Assembly: GCA_027487735.1 (NCBI GenBank)
Contig: JAIYDA010000069.1
Location: 1-58,895 of the forward strand
Length of the DNA: 58,895 nt
Source: Planctomycetaceae bacterium
Lineage (GTDB): Bacteria; Planctomycetota; Phycisphaerae; Phycisphaerales; UBA1924
Direction of reading: 5' to 3'
Both the position numbers and the translations under genes were made by a program. Shown one piece after another: positions 16,905 through 25,093 of the stretch. Each line of letters begins with the position of its first letter. The first letter of the stretch is position 1. Below the pieces are notes generated by a model, which saw only the letters and a list, made by a program, of their open reading frames with translations, was not told the DNA's origin and did not search any database.

Positions 16905-18867
16905 TCCCAACCTTCACCCCCCGCAGCGCCACAAACATCGGTATCTCCCGCCGCGCCCGGTTCTCCGCCGCTGCCCTTGGCCCGGGCTCGCTCATCCGCA
17001 CGCTGGGCCACTCTTCCATCGCATCCAGCAGCAGCCCCGCCTCGCCAAACGCCCGCACATACGTCTGCAAGGGCCTGTGATACGTCATCGTCGTCACCGC
17101 CTCCTCGCCCTTTGCCACCGCGCCCGGATTCATCACGATGCCCTTCGCCGCGGGCGAGAGATATCCGTCCACGCGCCGAAACTGCACCGCGCTCTCCCAC
17201 GCCGCGCTCCGCGCCTCGCGCATCGCCTTGTCCCGCGCCGCAAACACGCGCTCCTCGCTCCCGCGCCCGCTTCCGCCCCGCGAGTCGTTGTACTTCGCCT
17301 TCTTGCCCGCCTTGCTGTTGGTCGCTGGTCGCTGCGTGCGAGCCTCGGGCGAGTCCCACCCCCAGCTCGTCTGCCCGGGAGATCGAAACGCCGGGTGCAG
17401 CATCACCGCCACAAACACGCCCCCAGGCTTCAGCCACCGCGCCACCCCGCTCAGCACGGGCCCCAAGGGCTCGATGTTCATGAGCGCCATGATGCACGTC
17501 GCCGCGTCGTAGCTGCCGTCCAAGTGCTGCACGCTCGCCCGCCCCGCGCCGCGCCGGGCACCCTTTGCTATTGCTGGGCTCGTTGCCGGTTCGCTCGTTG
17601 TCTGCTCCGCCTCCCCGGTTCCGCGCCCCAGCAGCGTCAGCTCCCGCGCATCACCCACCACATACACGCCCTGCGGGTCCATCGTCCGCGCGCGCTCAAT
17701 CAGCCCTGGCGCGGCATCCACCCCAGCCGTCACCACGCCCCGCTCCCGCAGCGCCCGACACAGCACCCCCTGCCCGCACGCGACATCCAGCACGCGCATG
17801 CCCTTGCGCACTTCAAGCATCCGCATCGTCCCGGGCACGATCACCTGCTGATGGTGATCGCTTGGCCCGCGCTCGATGTACTCGTCATACCACCCCGCGA
17901 CATGATCCCAGCTCGACGCGAGCGACGTGGGCGCGCCCTGCTGCGCCGCACCCGCTTGCCCGCGCTCCTTCGCACGCTCGCTCCCCGCTTTGCTCGTCCG
18001 ATCAATGCTCTTGTCAAGCGCCTGCTCCGACCCCTTTCCATCCGCCTTCGCTGGCGGCGTCTGCACCAGCCGCTGCATGCCCTCGATGCGCTCCCCCTCG
18101 CGCAGCCCACCAAGCGTCACGCCAAAGGCGCCGGGCATGGGGCTCTCAAACTGCATCGTGCGACCATCCACCGGGTGCGCAAAGCTCAGTCGCATCGCAT
18201 GCAGGCAGACGCGCCCAACTGGATCGTCGGTGCTGCCAAACCGCCGATCGCCGCAGATGGGCCGCCCGATCGCCTGCATGTGCACGCGAATCTGGTTCTT
18301 CCGCCCCGTGTCCAGCGTCGCGAGCACGATGGTGCGCGTGCGCCCCGTGCGCAGCACGCGCAAGTGGGTCGTGGCGTGCTTGTCCCCCGCGCTGTCCTCA
18401 CTGCTCGCGTCCCCCGCCTCCGCCGCCGCCACATGCCGCATGATGCCATCCGACCCCTCGCGCACGAATCCGCTCACGCTGTGCGCGTCCCCCTCGCGCA
18501 GGCTGCCGGTCACCACGAGCACATACTCGCGCTGCACCCGCTTCACCCGCAGCTCCTCCTTCAGGTGCTCAAACGCCCGCTGCGTCTTCGCAAACACCAT
18601 CAGCCCCGACACTTCCTTGTCCAGCCGATGCACAATCCACGCCGCCCGCTCCCCGCGCTCGCGCCGCGCCCCCGCCTTCCGCTTCGCCCACTCCTTCACC
18701 ACGCCAAACACGCTGGGCACGTCCTGCCCCTCCGGCGGCACGCTGTTCAGGCCCGAGGGCTTGTCGATCACCGCGAGGTGCTCATCTTCATACACCACCC
18801 GAACGCCCTCGCCGATGGGACGCCAGGACGATTCGGTCGGGGTGGTGGTGGGGGGCTTTCGCGGCAT
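16897..18867 (-). CDS. Fusion of RluA-family pseudouridine synthase and class I SAM methyltransferase
   Basis: One open frame of 656 residues. Residues about 20-265 are an RluA/RsuA-type pseudouridine synthase: DKPSGLNSVPPEG, the catalytic motif VHRLDKEVSG (Asp at 83), and GRKNQIRVHMQAIGRPICGDRRFG. Residues about 266-318 are a Lys/Ala/Ser-rich linker. Residues about 319-650 are a SAM-dependent methyltransferase with motif I VLDVACGQG (359-367), post-I acidic residue D384 and a later WLKPGGVFVAVMLHPAF. Both are activities that modify RNA in many bacteria, so a two-step RNA modification is plausible but unproven. The start was taken at the second methionine (18867). The next frame start is only 21 bases upstream. 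coaB lies 42 bases upstream on the same strand. Confidence 0.88.
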   Translation of the reverse strand: MPRKPPTTTPTESSWRPIGEGVRVVYEDEHLAVIDKPSGLNSVPPEGQDVPSVFGVVKEWAKRKAGARRERGERAAWIVHRLDKEVSGLMVFAKTQRAFEHLKEELRVKRVQREYVLVVTGSLREGDAHSVSGFVREGSDGIMRHVAAAEAGDASSEDSAGDKHATTHLRVLRTGRTRTIVLATLDTGRKNQIRVHMQAIGRPICGDRRFGSTDDPVGRVCLHAMRLSFAHPVDGRTMQFESPMPGAFGVTLGGLREGERIEGMQRLVQTPPAKADGKGSEQALDKSIDRTSKAGSERAKERGQAGAAQQGAPTSLASSWDHVAGWYDEYIERGPSDHHQQVIVPGTMRMLEVRKGMRVLDVACGQGVLCRALRERGVVTAGVDAAPGLIERARTMDPQGVYVVGDARELTLLGRGTGEAEQTTSEPATSPAIAKGARRGAGRASVQHLDGSYDAATCIMALMNIEPLGPVLSGVARWLKPGGVFVAVMLHPAFRSPGQTSWGWDSPEARTQRPATNSKAGKKAKYNDSRGGSGRGSEERVFAARDKAMREARSAAWESAVQFRRVDGYLSPAAKGIVMNPGAVAKGEEAVTTMTYHRPLQTYVRAFGEAGLLLDAMEEWPSVRMSEPGPRAAAENRARREIPMFVALRGVKVGRE

Positions 18868-18909
18868 AAAAAAGGTCCAGTAAAACAACGCGCAACGCCA
18901 GCAAAGACG

Positions 18910-19593
18910 CTACCCCTTCGCCCCCACACGCCGCCTCCACTCCGCGACCGCGAGCGCAAGCACCTTCGGCGCGTGCTCGGCTTTGCTCAGCATTCCAAGC
19001 TCGGTCACGCGCCCATCTGCATACACCACAGTCACTTCCGCCTCGGGGCTGTCCATCGCCTCCAGCGGGTTGGCGACCACCATATCAATCCGCTTGCGCT
19101 CCAGCTTCGCCCGCGCGCTCTCCAGCAGATCCGCCCGCGGCTCGAGCGCGAACCCCACCAGCAACTGCCCGGGCTGCCGGGTCGCGCTCACCTCCGCTAG
19201 CAGGTCGGGCGTGGGCTCCAGCTCGAGCGTGAGCGGCGCGTTGGTGCGGCGGAACTTCCCCCCAGACAGGGCAGGATTCGGCTTTGGCCGATAATCTGCA
19301 ACCGCCGCCGCCATGATGAGGATGTCAAACCCGCCCGTCGATTGCCGGAGCAACGTCTGTAAGTCGCTGCAGGTGCTAAAGTTACGCACTTCCACGTCCG
19401 TGCGCAGCGGCGAAAACTTCACCGGCCCCTGCAAAACCACGGTTCGGTGCCCTTGTGCCGCAGCGACGTCGGCGAGTGCGCTCCCAAATCGCCCGGACGA
19501 GCGATTGCCCAGAAACCGCACGCGGTCGATGGGCTCGTGCGTGGGTCCGCTGGTGATCAGCACGCGGGGCAGGCGGGGAAGCGACGCATCCAT
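18910..19593 (-). CDS. coaB: Phosphopantothenoylcysteine synthetase (CoaB domain, stand-alone)
   Basis: A 227-residue protein matching the C-terminal half of bifunctional CoaBC. It begins RVLITSGPTHEPIDRVRFLGNRSSGRFG, the CTP/phosphopantothenate-binding start of CoaB, followed by DILIMAAAVADYRPK and the later GFALE and DMVVANP segments. The enzyme ligates cysteine to 4'-phosphopantothenate in coenzyme A synthesis. The CoaC decarboxylase domain normally found at the N-terminus is absent and is not encoded next to it. Start ATG at 19593 follows TATGGT by 5 bases. It heads an apparent two-gene unit with the RluA-methyltransferase fusion (42 bases apart) and is divergent from the pilus locus. Confidence 0.92.
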   Translation of the reverse strand: MDASLPRLPRVLITSGPTHEPIDRVRFLGNRSSGRFGSALADVAAAQGHRTVVLQGPVKFSPLRTDVEVRNFSTCSDLQTLLRQSTGGFDILIMAAAVADYRPKPNPALSGGKFRRTNAPLTLELEPTPDLLAEVSATRQPGQLLVGFALEPRADLLESARAKLERKRIDMVVANPLEAMDSPEAEVTVVYADGRVTELGMLSKAEHAPKVLALAVAEWRRRVGAKG

Positions 19594-19598
19594 AACCC

Positions 19599-19604
19599 AC
19601 CATA
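19599..19604 (-). promoter_or_regulatory. Putative -10 element (TATGGT) of coaB
   Basis: TATGGT ends 5 bases before the coaB ATG, consistent with leaderless transcription. Confidence 0.4.
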
Positions 19605-19888
19605 GCGCGCGTTGGTTCGATGGGTCTTCGCACGACCTTTGCAAGGCGCGAGTTCAGGCATGGTCCGATCGCCTCCGGCGTGCGTACAGATTTGCGGAGG
19701 GCTCGCGGCGCGTGCTCGCGGCTCACTCGGGTCGCGTCGCAAATGCTCGTGCCCTTCGTGCGAGCGGTCTACGCTCGCGTCCTTGCATGGGCTCTTCGCC
19801 CCGCACGCGTGCGGGGGGCGGGCCTTGTCGTTGATGCAAACTCTGTCGAGGCTGGTTCCCTCCCTCGCTTGCCAGGAAGGTTGTTCGC

Positions 19889-21652
19889 ATGGCGCGTTCG
19901 CGGAAGAAACTGGGTGAGATTCTCGTCGAGTGGCGTGCTGTGACGACCGAGCAGGTCGACAAGGCCGTCGCGAGCGCCAAGGGCACGGGCAAGCGCCTGG
20001 GCGAGGTGCTGAGTGAGACGGGCGTGGTGAAGGACGACCAGGTCGCCAAGGCCCTCGCCAGCCAGTTTGGCTGGGAATATGTCGACCTGAATCAGCCCGG
20101 CGCGACCGACAAGATCGACCTCAAGGTCATTCCCGACGATCTGATCAAGAAGCACCTCATCCTGCCGCTTGCCAAGCAGGGCAACCGCCTGCAGCTGATC
20201 ATCCACGATCCGCTCGACCTGCAACTGATGGACATGCTGCGGTTCCGCCTCAATGTCGAGGTGGAGCCCCGCCTTGCTGCCAAGAGTGCGATCAAGAAGT
20301 ACTTGGAGCAGAGCGCGCAGGGCACCGCGAAGAAGTTCGCGGCCACTGAGAGCCTGGTCACGGGCTCGATCGACAAGAGCGTTGACAAGAGCGTCGACAA
20401 GAGCATGGATAAATCGGTGGACGTGTCGGAGGACGACGCGCCCATCGTCAAGCTCGCCAACCGCCTCATCGCCGAGGCGGTGCGCATGCGCGCGAGCGAT
20501 ATTCACATCGAGCCCATGGCCGATCGCGTCCGCCTGCGCTATCGCATCGACGGCGTTTGCATGGAGCGTGACAACCTGCCCAAGCGCATGCAGAACGCGC
20601 TGCTCAGCCGCGTGAAGCTCATGGCGGGCATCAACATCGCCGAGAAGCGCCTGCCGCAGGACGGTCGCATCAAGCTCGAGGTTGATGGCGTGTTCGTCGA
20701 CTTCCGCGTGAGCAGCTGCCCGGCGTATCACGGCGAGAGCATCGTGCTCCGCGTGCTGAGGCCCGACAGCGTGCGCATCGGCCTTGTCAACCTGGGCTTC
20801 GAGCCCGACAACCTCCAGATCTTCAACCGCATCATCCGCAAGCCCAACGGCATCTTCCTCGTGACGGGCCCCACCGGTAGCGGCAAGACAACCACGCTCT
20901 ACTCGGCGCTGGACGTGCTGAACCGTCCCGACCGCAAGATCATCACCGCGGAAGACCCGGTGGAATACAACTTCCAGGGCATCAACCAGTGCCAGATTCG
21001 CGAGCAGATCGGGCTGGGCTTTAAAGAGATTCTCCGCTCGATGCTGCGTCAGGCCCCCAACATCATCCTGGTGGGCGAAATCCGCGATAAAGAAGTGGCC
21101 GAGATCGCCATCCAGGCCGCCCTCACGGGGCACCTGGTGTTCAGCACGCTGCACACGAACGACGCGCCGAGCGCAATCACGCGTCTGATCGACATGGGCG
21201 TCAAGCCCTTCCTGGTTGCCAGCAGCATCCAGGCGATCATGGCCCAGCGCCTCATCCGCGTGAACTGCAGCAAGTGCAAGCGCCCGGCAAGCCCGGACGA
21301 GTTTGATCCCAAGCACATGCGCCTCATCGGGCTCGATGCGGCAGACGCTGTCGGTCGCGTGATGAAGGGCGCGGGGTGCGACAACTGCGGCAACAGCGGC
21401 TATCGCGGACGCAAGGCAATCTTCGAGATGATGCAGATGAACTCCGAGATCCGCGAGCTTGCCTTCAACCTCGCGCCGGTGGCGCACCTGCGAACGGCGG
21501 CCCTGAACTCGGGCATGCGTCCGCTCGTGTCCGACGGGCGGCTCAAGGTGCTCAACGGCGTGACCACGCCCAGCGAGATCGCGGTCGTCGCGCAGGTCGA
21601 CCTCGACAATGAGTCGGAGATGCCGACGTCGGAGAATGCGACCAAGAAGTAA
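19889..21652 (+). CDS. Type II secretion/type IV pilus assembly ATPase (GspE/PilB), copy 1
   Basis: A 587-residue cytoplasmic hexameric ATPase. The N-terminal MshEN/GspE-N domain spans about 1-150 (KKLGEILVEW, KRLGEVL). A repetitive linker (about 161-180) follows, then the catalytic domain with Walker A GPTGSGKTTT, the Asp box, Walker B NIILVGEIRD and His box GHLVFSTLHTND. A four-cysteine zinc motif is split between CSKCKR and CDNCGNSGYRGR, as in GspE/PilB. It would power pilus or pseudopilus extension. AGGAAGG about 9 bases upstream supports the start. First gene of the locus; pilT follows after 112 bases. Confidence 0.95.
   Translation: MARSRKKLGEILVEWRAVTTEQVDKAVASAKGTGKRLGEVLSETGVVKDDQVAKALASQFGWEYVDLNQPGATDKIDLKVIPDDLIKKHLILPLAKQGNRLQLIIHDPLDLQLMDMLRFRLNVEVEPRLAAKSAIKKYLEQSAQGTAKKFAATESLVTGSIDKSVDKSVDKSMDKSVDVSEDDAPIVKLANRLIAEAVRMRASDIHIEPMADRVRLRYRIDGVCMERDNLPKRMQNALLSRVKLMAGINIAEKRLPQDGRIKLEVDGVFVDFRVSSCPAYHGESIVLRVLRPDSVRIGLVNLGFEPDNLQIFNRIIRKPNGIFLVTGPTGSGKTTTLYSALDVLNRPDRKIITAEDPVEYNFQGINQCQIREQIGLGFKEILRSMLRQAPNIILVGEIRDKEVAEIAIQAALTGHLVFSTLHTNDAPSAITRLIDMGVKPFLVASSIQAIMAQRLIRVNCSKCKRPASPDEFDPKHMRLIGLDAADAVGRVMKGAGCDNCGNSGYRGRKAIFEMMQMNSEIRELAFNLAPVAHLRTAALNSGMRPLVSDGRLKVLNGVTTPSEIAVVAQVDLDNESEMPTSENATKK
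20369..20428 (+). repeat. 12-base in-frame tandem repeat encoding D-K-S-V units in the ATPase linker
   Basis: Five 12-base units encode IDKS, VDKS, VDKS, MDKS and VDVS, between the N-terminal and catalytic domains of the first GspE/PilB. The unit keeps the frame, so copy-number change would lengthen or shorten the linker only. Confidence 0.75.
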
Positions 21653-21764
21653 GTGTCTGGAGTGAACGCGTCGGCGTTGGTTTTGTGTCCTTTTGGTTCG
21701 GTGTTCTTGATTCTGAAGTTCGTCGTGCCCCGTTCAAGGGCACGCTTGCCAAGGGGTTCTTTTC

Positions 21765-22886
21765 ATGTCCACGATGCAGATCGACCGCCTGCTTGATTCG
21801 GTCGTCCGATTCGGTGCTAGCGATCTTCACCTCACCGTTGGGCGCCCGCCCACTGTCCGCCTCCACGGCGGGCTGCGGAGCCTGCAGACCAAGGTCCTCG
21901 ACAGCGACGACATGGTGAGCCTCATGAAGGCCATCACCCCCGAGCGCAACCAGCAGGAACTGCAAGAGCAGGGCACCACCGACTTTGGGTTTGCCTACGG
22001 CGAGGTCGCACGCTTCCGCGTGAGCGTCTTCCGCCAGCGCGGCGACTTGGCCCTGGTGCTTCGCCAGATTCCCAATCGCCTGCTCACGCTCGACCAAATC
22101 GGTTTGCCCGAGGTGACGCGCGAGCTGATTCGTCGCCCCCGTGGGTTGTACCTGGTGACGGGCCCGACGGGCAGCGGCAAGACGACCACGCTCGCGGCGA
22201 TGATCAACTTCATCAACGAGACGATGGACCGCCACATCGTCACGATGGAAGACCCCATCGAGTATTATCACTACCACAAGAAGAGCGTGGTGAACCAGCG
22301 CGAGATCGGCAACGACTGCCCGAGCTTTGCCGAGGCCCTCCGCCGCGTGCTGCGTCAGGACCCGGACGTGATCCTGGTGGGCGAAATGCGCGACCTGGAG
22401 ACCATTGAGTCCGCTGTGCGCGCCGCCGAGACGGGCCACTTGGTGTTCGGCACCCTGCACACGACCGGCGCTGCCAAGACGATCGACCGCGTCGTCGACG
22501 CCTTCCCCGTGACCCAACAGAACCAGATCAAGGTGCAGCTGAGCACCGCGCTGCTGTGCGTGCTCAGCCAGGCCCTGCTCAGCCGGGTGGACCAGCCCGG
22601 CATGGTGGCTGCCTACGAGTTCATGGTGGTGACGCCCGCGATCAGCAACCTGATCCGCGAAGGAAAGAGCTTCCGAATTGACAGTGCGATCCAAACTGGC
22701 AAGAAGTACGGCATGCAGCTGCTCGACGACCACCTGTGGGCGCTGTACACGGCGGGGAAGATTTCGGCTGAGGAAATGATTGACGTGAGTAAAAACCCGG
22801 CTGATCTTACTGCACGGGTCCATAAGATCGGTCGCACTGTGGGCCGCATGGAATGGGACGACGAGGAGATGCAGAAGGCCGAGTGA
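21765..22886 (+). CDS. pilT: Twitching motility (pilus retraction) ATPase PilT
   Basis: A 373-residue protein of normal PilT length. Residues 1-95 are the PAS-like N-terminal domain (RFGASDLHLTVGRPP). The ATPase core has Walker A GPTGSGKTTT, Walker B DVILVGEMRDLET and His box GHLVFGTLHTTGA, and the PilT-specific AIRNLIRE-like motif appears as AISNLIREGK. It lacks the zinc tetracysteine of extension ATPases. It drives depolymerisation of type IV pili. The start has AAGGGG upstream. It sits between two extension ATPase genes on the same strand, implying that this locus makes retractable pili rather than only a secretion pseudopilus. Confidence 0.94.
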   Translation: MSTMQIDRLLDSVVRFGASDLHLTVGRPPTVRLHGGLRSLQTKVLDSDDMVSLMKAITPERNQQELQEQGTTDFGFAYGEVARFRVSVFRQRGDLALVLRQIPNRLLTLDQIGLPEVTRELIRRPRGLYLVTGPTGSGKTTTLAAMINFINETMDRHIVTMEDPIEYYHYHKKSVVNQREIGNDCPSFAEALRRVLRQDPDVILVGEMRDLETIESAVRAAETGHLVFGTLHTTGAAKTIDRVVDAFPVTQQNQIKVQLSTALLCVLSQALLSRVDQPGMVAAYEFMVVTPAISNLIREGKSFRIDSAIQTGKKYGMQLLDDHLWALYTAGKISAEEMIDVSKNPADLTARVHKIGRTVGRMEWDDEEMQKAE

Positions 22887-23242
22887 GTTGGAACCGATTC
22901 GTGAGCGTCAAAAAACGAATGACGCTATCAAAATCCCCCGCGTTCTTCCTGGCTCGCGTGCAACTTTCCGTCTGCGATGCCCGTATCGTCCTGCACCTCC
23001 CCATGCGTTGGGGATGGTGCGTGCTCAACGCGTGTTGAGCGACCTTGGTCTTGGCTTTGGGCTTCGCTTTGGCGGGGCAAGAGCCAGGCAACGTCGGGCG
23101 CGATGCGGGTGTGGCGGTGCGATGGTTGCGGTGCGAGCGCCGGAAGAGGCGAACGACCCCAAGTTGCACCAGTCATGCCTTGCTCGGATGTCTGGCGCGA
23201 TCTTCAATCTGGAGCGGCTGGCGAACACCGGCTGATTTCGCG
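22887..23242 (+). other. Gene-free spacer between pilT and the second ATPase
   Basis: No convincing coding frame was seen on either strand. It contains hairpins: TCCCCA/TGGGGA at 22998-23014, and a perfect 7-base stem GCTCAAC/GTTGAGC with loop GCGT at 23023-23040. Neither has a following T run, so they are not standard terminators. A separate promoter for the second ATPase may lie here but was not identified. Confidence 0.5.
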
Positions 23243-24979
23243 ATGGCGATCGATCTTGTCGAAACCAAGGGCCGGAAACTCGGGCGCGTGCTCACGAAGA
23301 TGGGCAAGGTGAGCCGCGAGCAGGTGCACGAAGCGCTGGCGGTGCAGCAGACGCGAAAGAAGCGCCTGGGTGAACTGCTGGTGGAGCTGAGCTTCTGCAA
23401 GCAGGCGGATGTGGATGCCGCGCTGGCTGCGCAGGCGGGGATGGGCTATGTCGACCTCAGCTCGTACGAGCTGGAGGATCGGCTCAAGAGCGTCATCCCC
23501 ACCGAGAACGTGCGGATGTATGAAGTCATTCCGATTGACTACAACCCCACGAGCAAGCGGCTGAAGATTGCGATGAAGAGCCCGAACAACTTCCGGGCGG
23601 TGGACGATCTGCGTCTGCTGCTGGGGGGCCAAGTCGAGGCGGTGGTGGGGGACCCCAAGGCCATCGACGGCATCATCGCGAAGCACTTTGCCAAGAGCGA
23701 GTCGATCGCGGACGTGGTGGGCAACCTTGCGAAGGACAGCAAGTTCGACGCGCTGAAGGGTCGCAGCGACCAATCCATCGACATCGACGCCATCAAGGAG
23801 ATGGGCGACGACCAGCAGGTGGTGAAGCTGCTGAACCTCGTGCTGCTGCAGGCCATCAAGGATCGCGCGAGCGACATCCACTTCGAGCCCTTCGAGAACG
23901 AGTTCAAGATGCGGTATCGCATCGACGGCGTGCTGTATGAGATGGTGCCTCCGCCCAAGCAGCTTGGCCCGGCGATCATCAGCCGCGTGAAGGTCATGGC
24001 GAGCCTGGACATTGCCGAGCGTCGCCTGCCGCAGGATGGTCGCGTGGAGCTGAACGTGGGCGGGAAGCCCGTGGACCTTCGCGTGGCGATTTTGCCCACG
24101 ATCTATGGCGAGAGCTGCGTGATGCGCGTGCTCGATCGCAGCAACGTGGAGTTGAGCATCGAGCGTGTGGGGCTGAGGCCTGACGACCTCGAGACGGTGC
24201 TGCGGCTCATCACCAAGCCCAACGGCATCGTGGTGGTGACGGGGCCCACGGGCAGCGGCAAGACGACGACGCTGTATGCCGCGCTCGCGAAGCTGAACGA
24301 CATCGAGACGAAGATTCTGACGGCGGAAGACCCGGTGGAGTATGACATCGACGGGCTGTGCCAGTGCCAGGTGAACACCGAGGCGGGCACGACGTTTGGC
24401 AAGCTGCTGCGTAGCTTCCTGCGTCAAGACCCGGACGTGATTCTGGTGGGTGAGATTCGCGACCTGGAGACGGCGCAGATCAGCGTTCAGGCGAGCCTGA
24501 CGGGCCACTTGGTGCTCAGCACGCTGCACACGAACGACGCGCCGAGCAGCATCATCCGTCTTGTTGACTTGGGCGTGGAGCCCTTCTTGCTCACCGCAAC
24601 GATCGAGGGCGTGATTGCCCAGCGCCTCGTGCGCACGATCTGCAAGAAGTGCAAGGAGCCCTACGAGCCCAAGGAAGAGGAAGTGATGGAGCTGGGCATG
24701 CGGCCCGAGCAGCTGAAGGGCAAGCCCTTCTATCGCGGCAAGGGGTGCGACAACTGCAACGGCAGCGGCTTCCGCGGGCGACTTGCGCTTTTTGAGATCA
24801 TGACGATGGACGACACGATGCGCGAGATGGTGATGAAGAACGCGAACACGGCGTCGCTGCGGCGGTACTCGAGGCAGCGCGGGATGCGCAGCCTGCGCGA
24901 GTGCGGCATGCTGGCGATTCACGAGGGGCTGACGACCATCGATGAGGTGGTGCGGGAGACGTTGAGTGAGGAAGATTAA
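23243..24979 (+). CDS. Type II secretion/type IV pilus assembly ATPase (GspE/PilB), copy 2
   Basis: A 578-residue protein with the same plan as the first copy. The N-terminal GspE-N domain is KLGRVLTKMGKVSREQVHEAL. The core has Walker A GPTGSGKTTT, Walker B DVILVGEIRDLET and His box GHLVLSTLHTNDA, with zinc cysteines CKKCKE and CDNCNGSGFRGR. ATG at 23243 was preferred over the upstream extension from 23045, because family homology begins at residue 9. It lacks the DKSV linker repeats and differs throughout from copy 1, so the two are old paralogues rather than a recent duplication. It directly precedes gspF, its usual partner. Confidence 0.95.
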   Translation: MAIDLVETKGRKLGRVLTKMGKVSREQVHEALAVQQTRKKRLGELLVELSFCKQADVDAALAAQAGMGYVDLSSYELEDRLKSVIPTENVRMYEVIPIDYNPTSKRLKIAMKSPNNFRAVDDLRLLLGGQVEAVVGDPKAIDGIIAKHFAKSESIADVVGNLAKDSKFDALKGRSDQSIDIDAIKEMGDDQQVVKLLNLVLLQAIKDRASDIHFEPFENEFKMRYRIDGVLYEMVPPPKQLGPAIISRVKVMASLDIAERRLPQDGRVELNVGGKPVDLRVAILPTIYGESCVMRVLDRSNVELSIERVGLRPDDLETVLRLITKPNGIVVVTGPTGSGKTTTLYAALAKLNDIETKILTAEDPVEYDIDGLCQCQVNTEAGTTFGKLLRSFLRQDPDVILVGEIRDLETAQISVQASLTGHLVLSTLHTNDAPSSIIRLVDLGVEPFLLTATIEGVIAQRLVRTICKKCKEPYEPKEEEVMELGMRPEQLKGKPFYRGKGCDNCNGSGFRGRLALFEIMTMDDTMREMVMKNANTASLRRYSRQRGMRSLRECGMLAIHEGLTTIDEVVRETLSEED

Positions 24980-24984
24980 GAGAA

Positions 24985-25068
24985 GGCACTAGGGACTGGG
25001 CACTAGGCATTAGGGATTCGGCATTCGGGATTCGGCATTAGGCATTCGGGAAGTGGCACGCGGGATGG
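24985..25068 (+). repeat. Heptamer tandem repeat (GGSAYTN type), copy 2
   Basis: Twelve contiguous 7-base units begin GGCACTA, GGGACTG, GGCACTA, GGCATTA, GGGATTC and GGCATTC, decaying toward the end. It fills nearly the whole spacer between the second ATPase and gspF. It shares units with the inverted copy at 16870-16904. Confidence 0.75.
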
Positions 25069-25093
25069 CACGGATTCGGAAGAGACTTCAACT

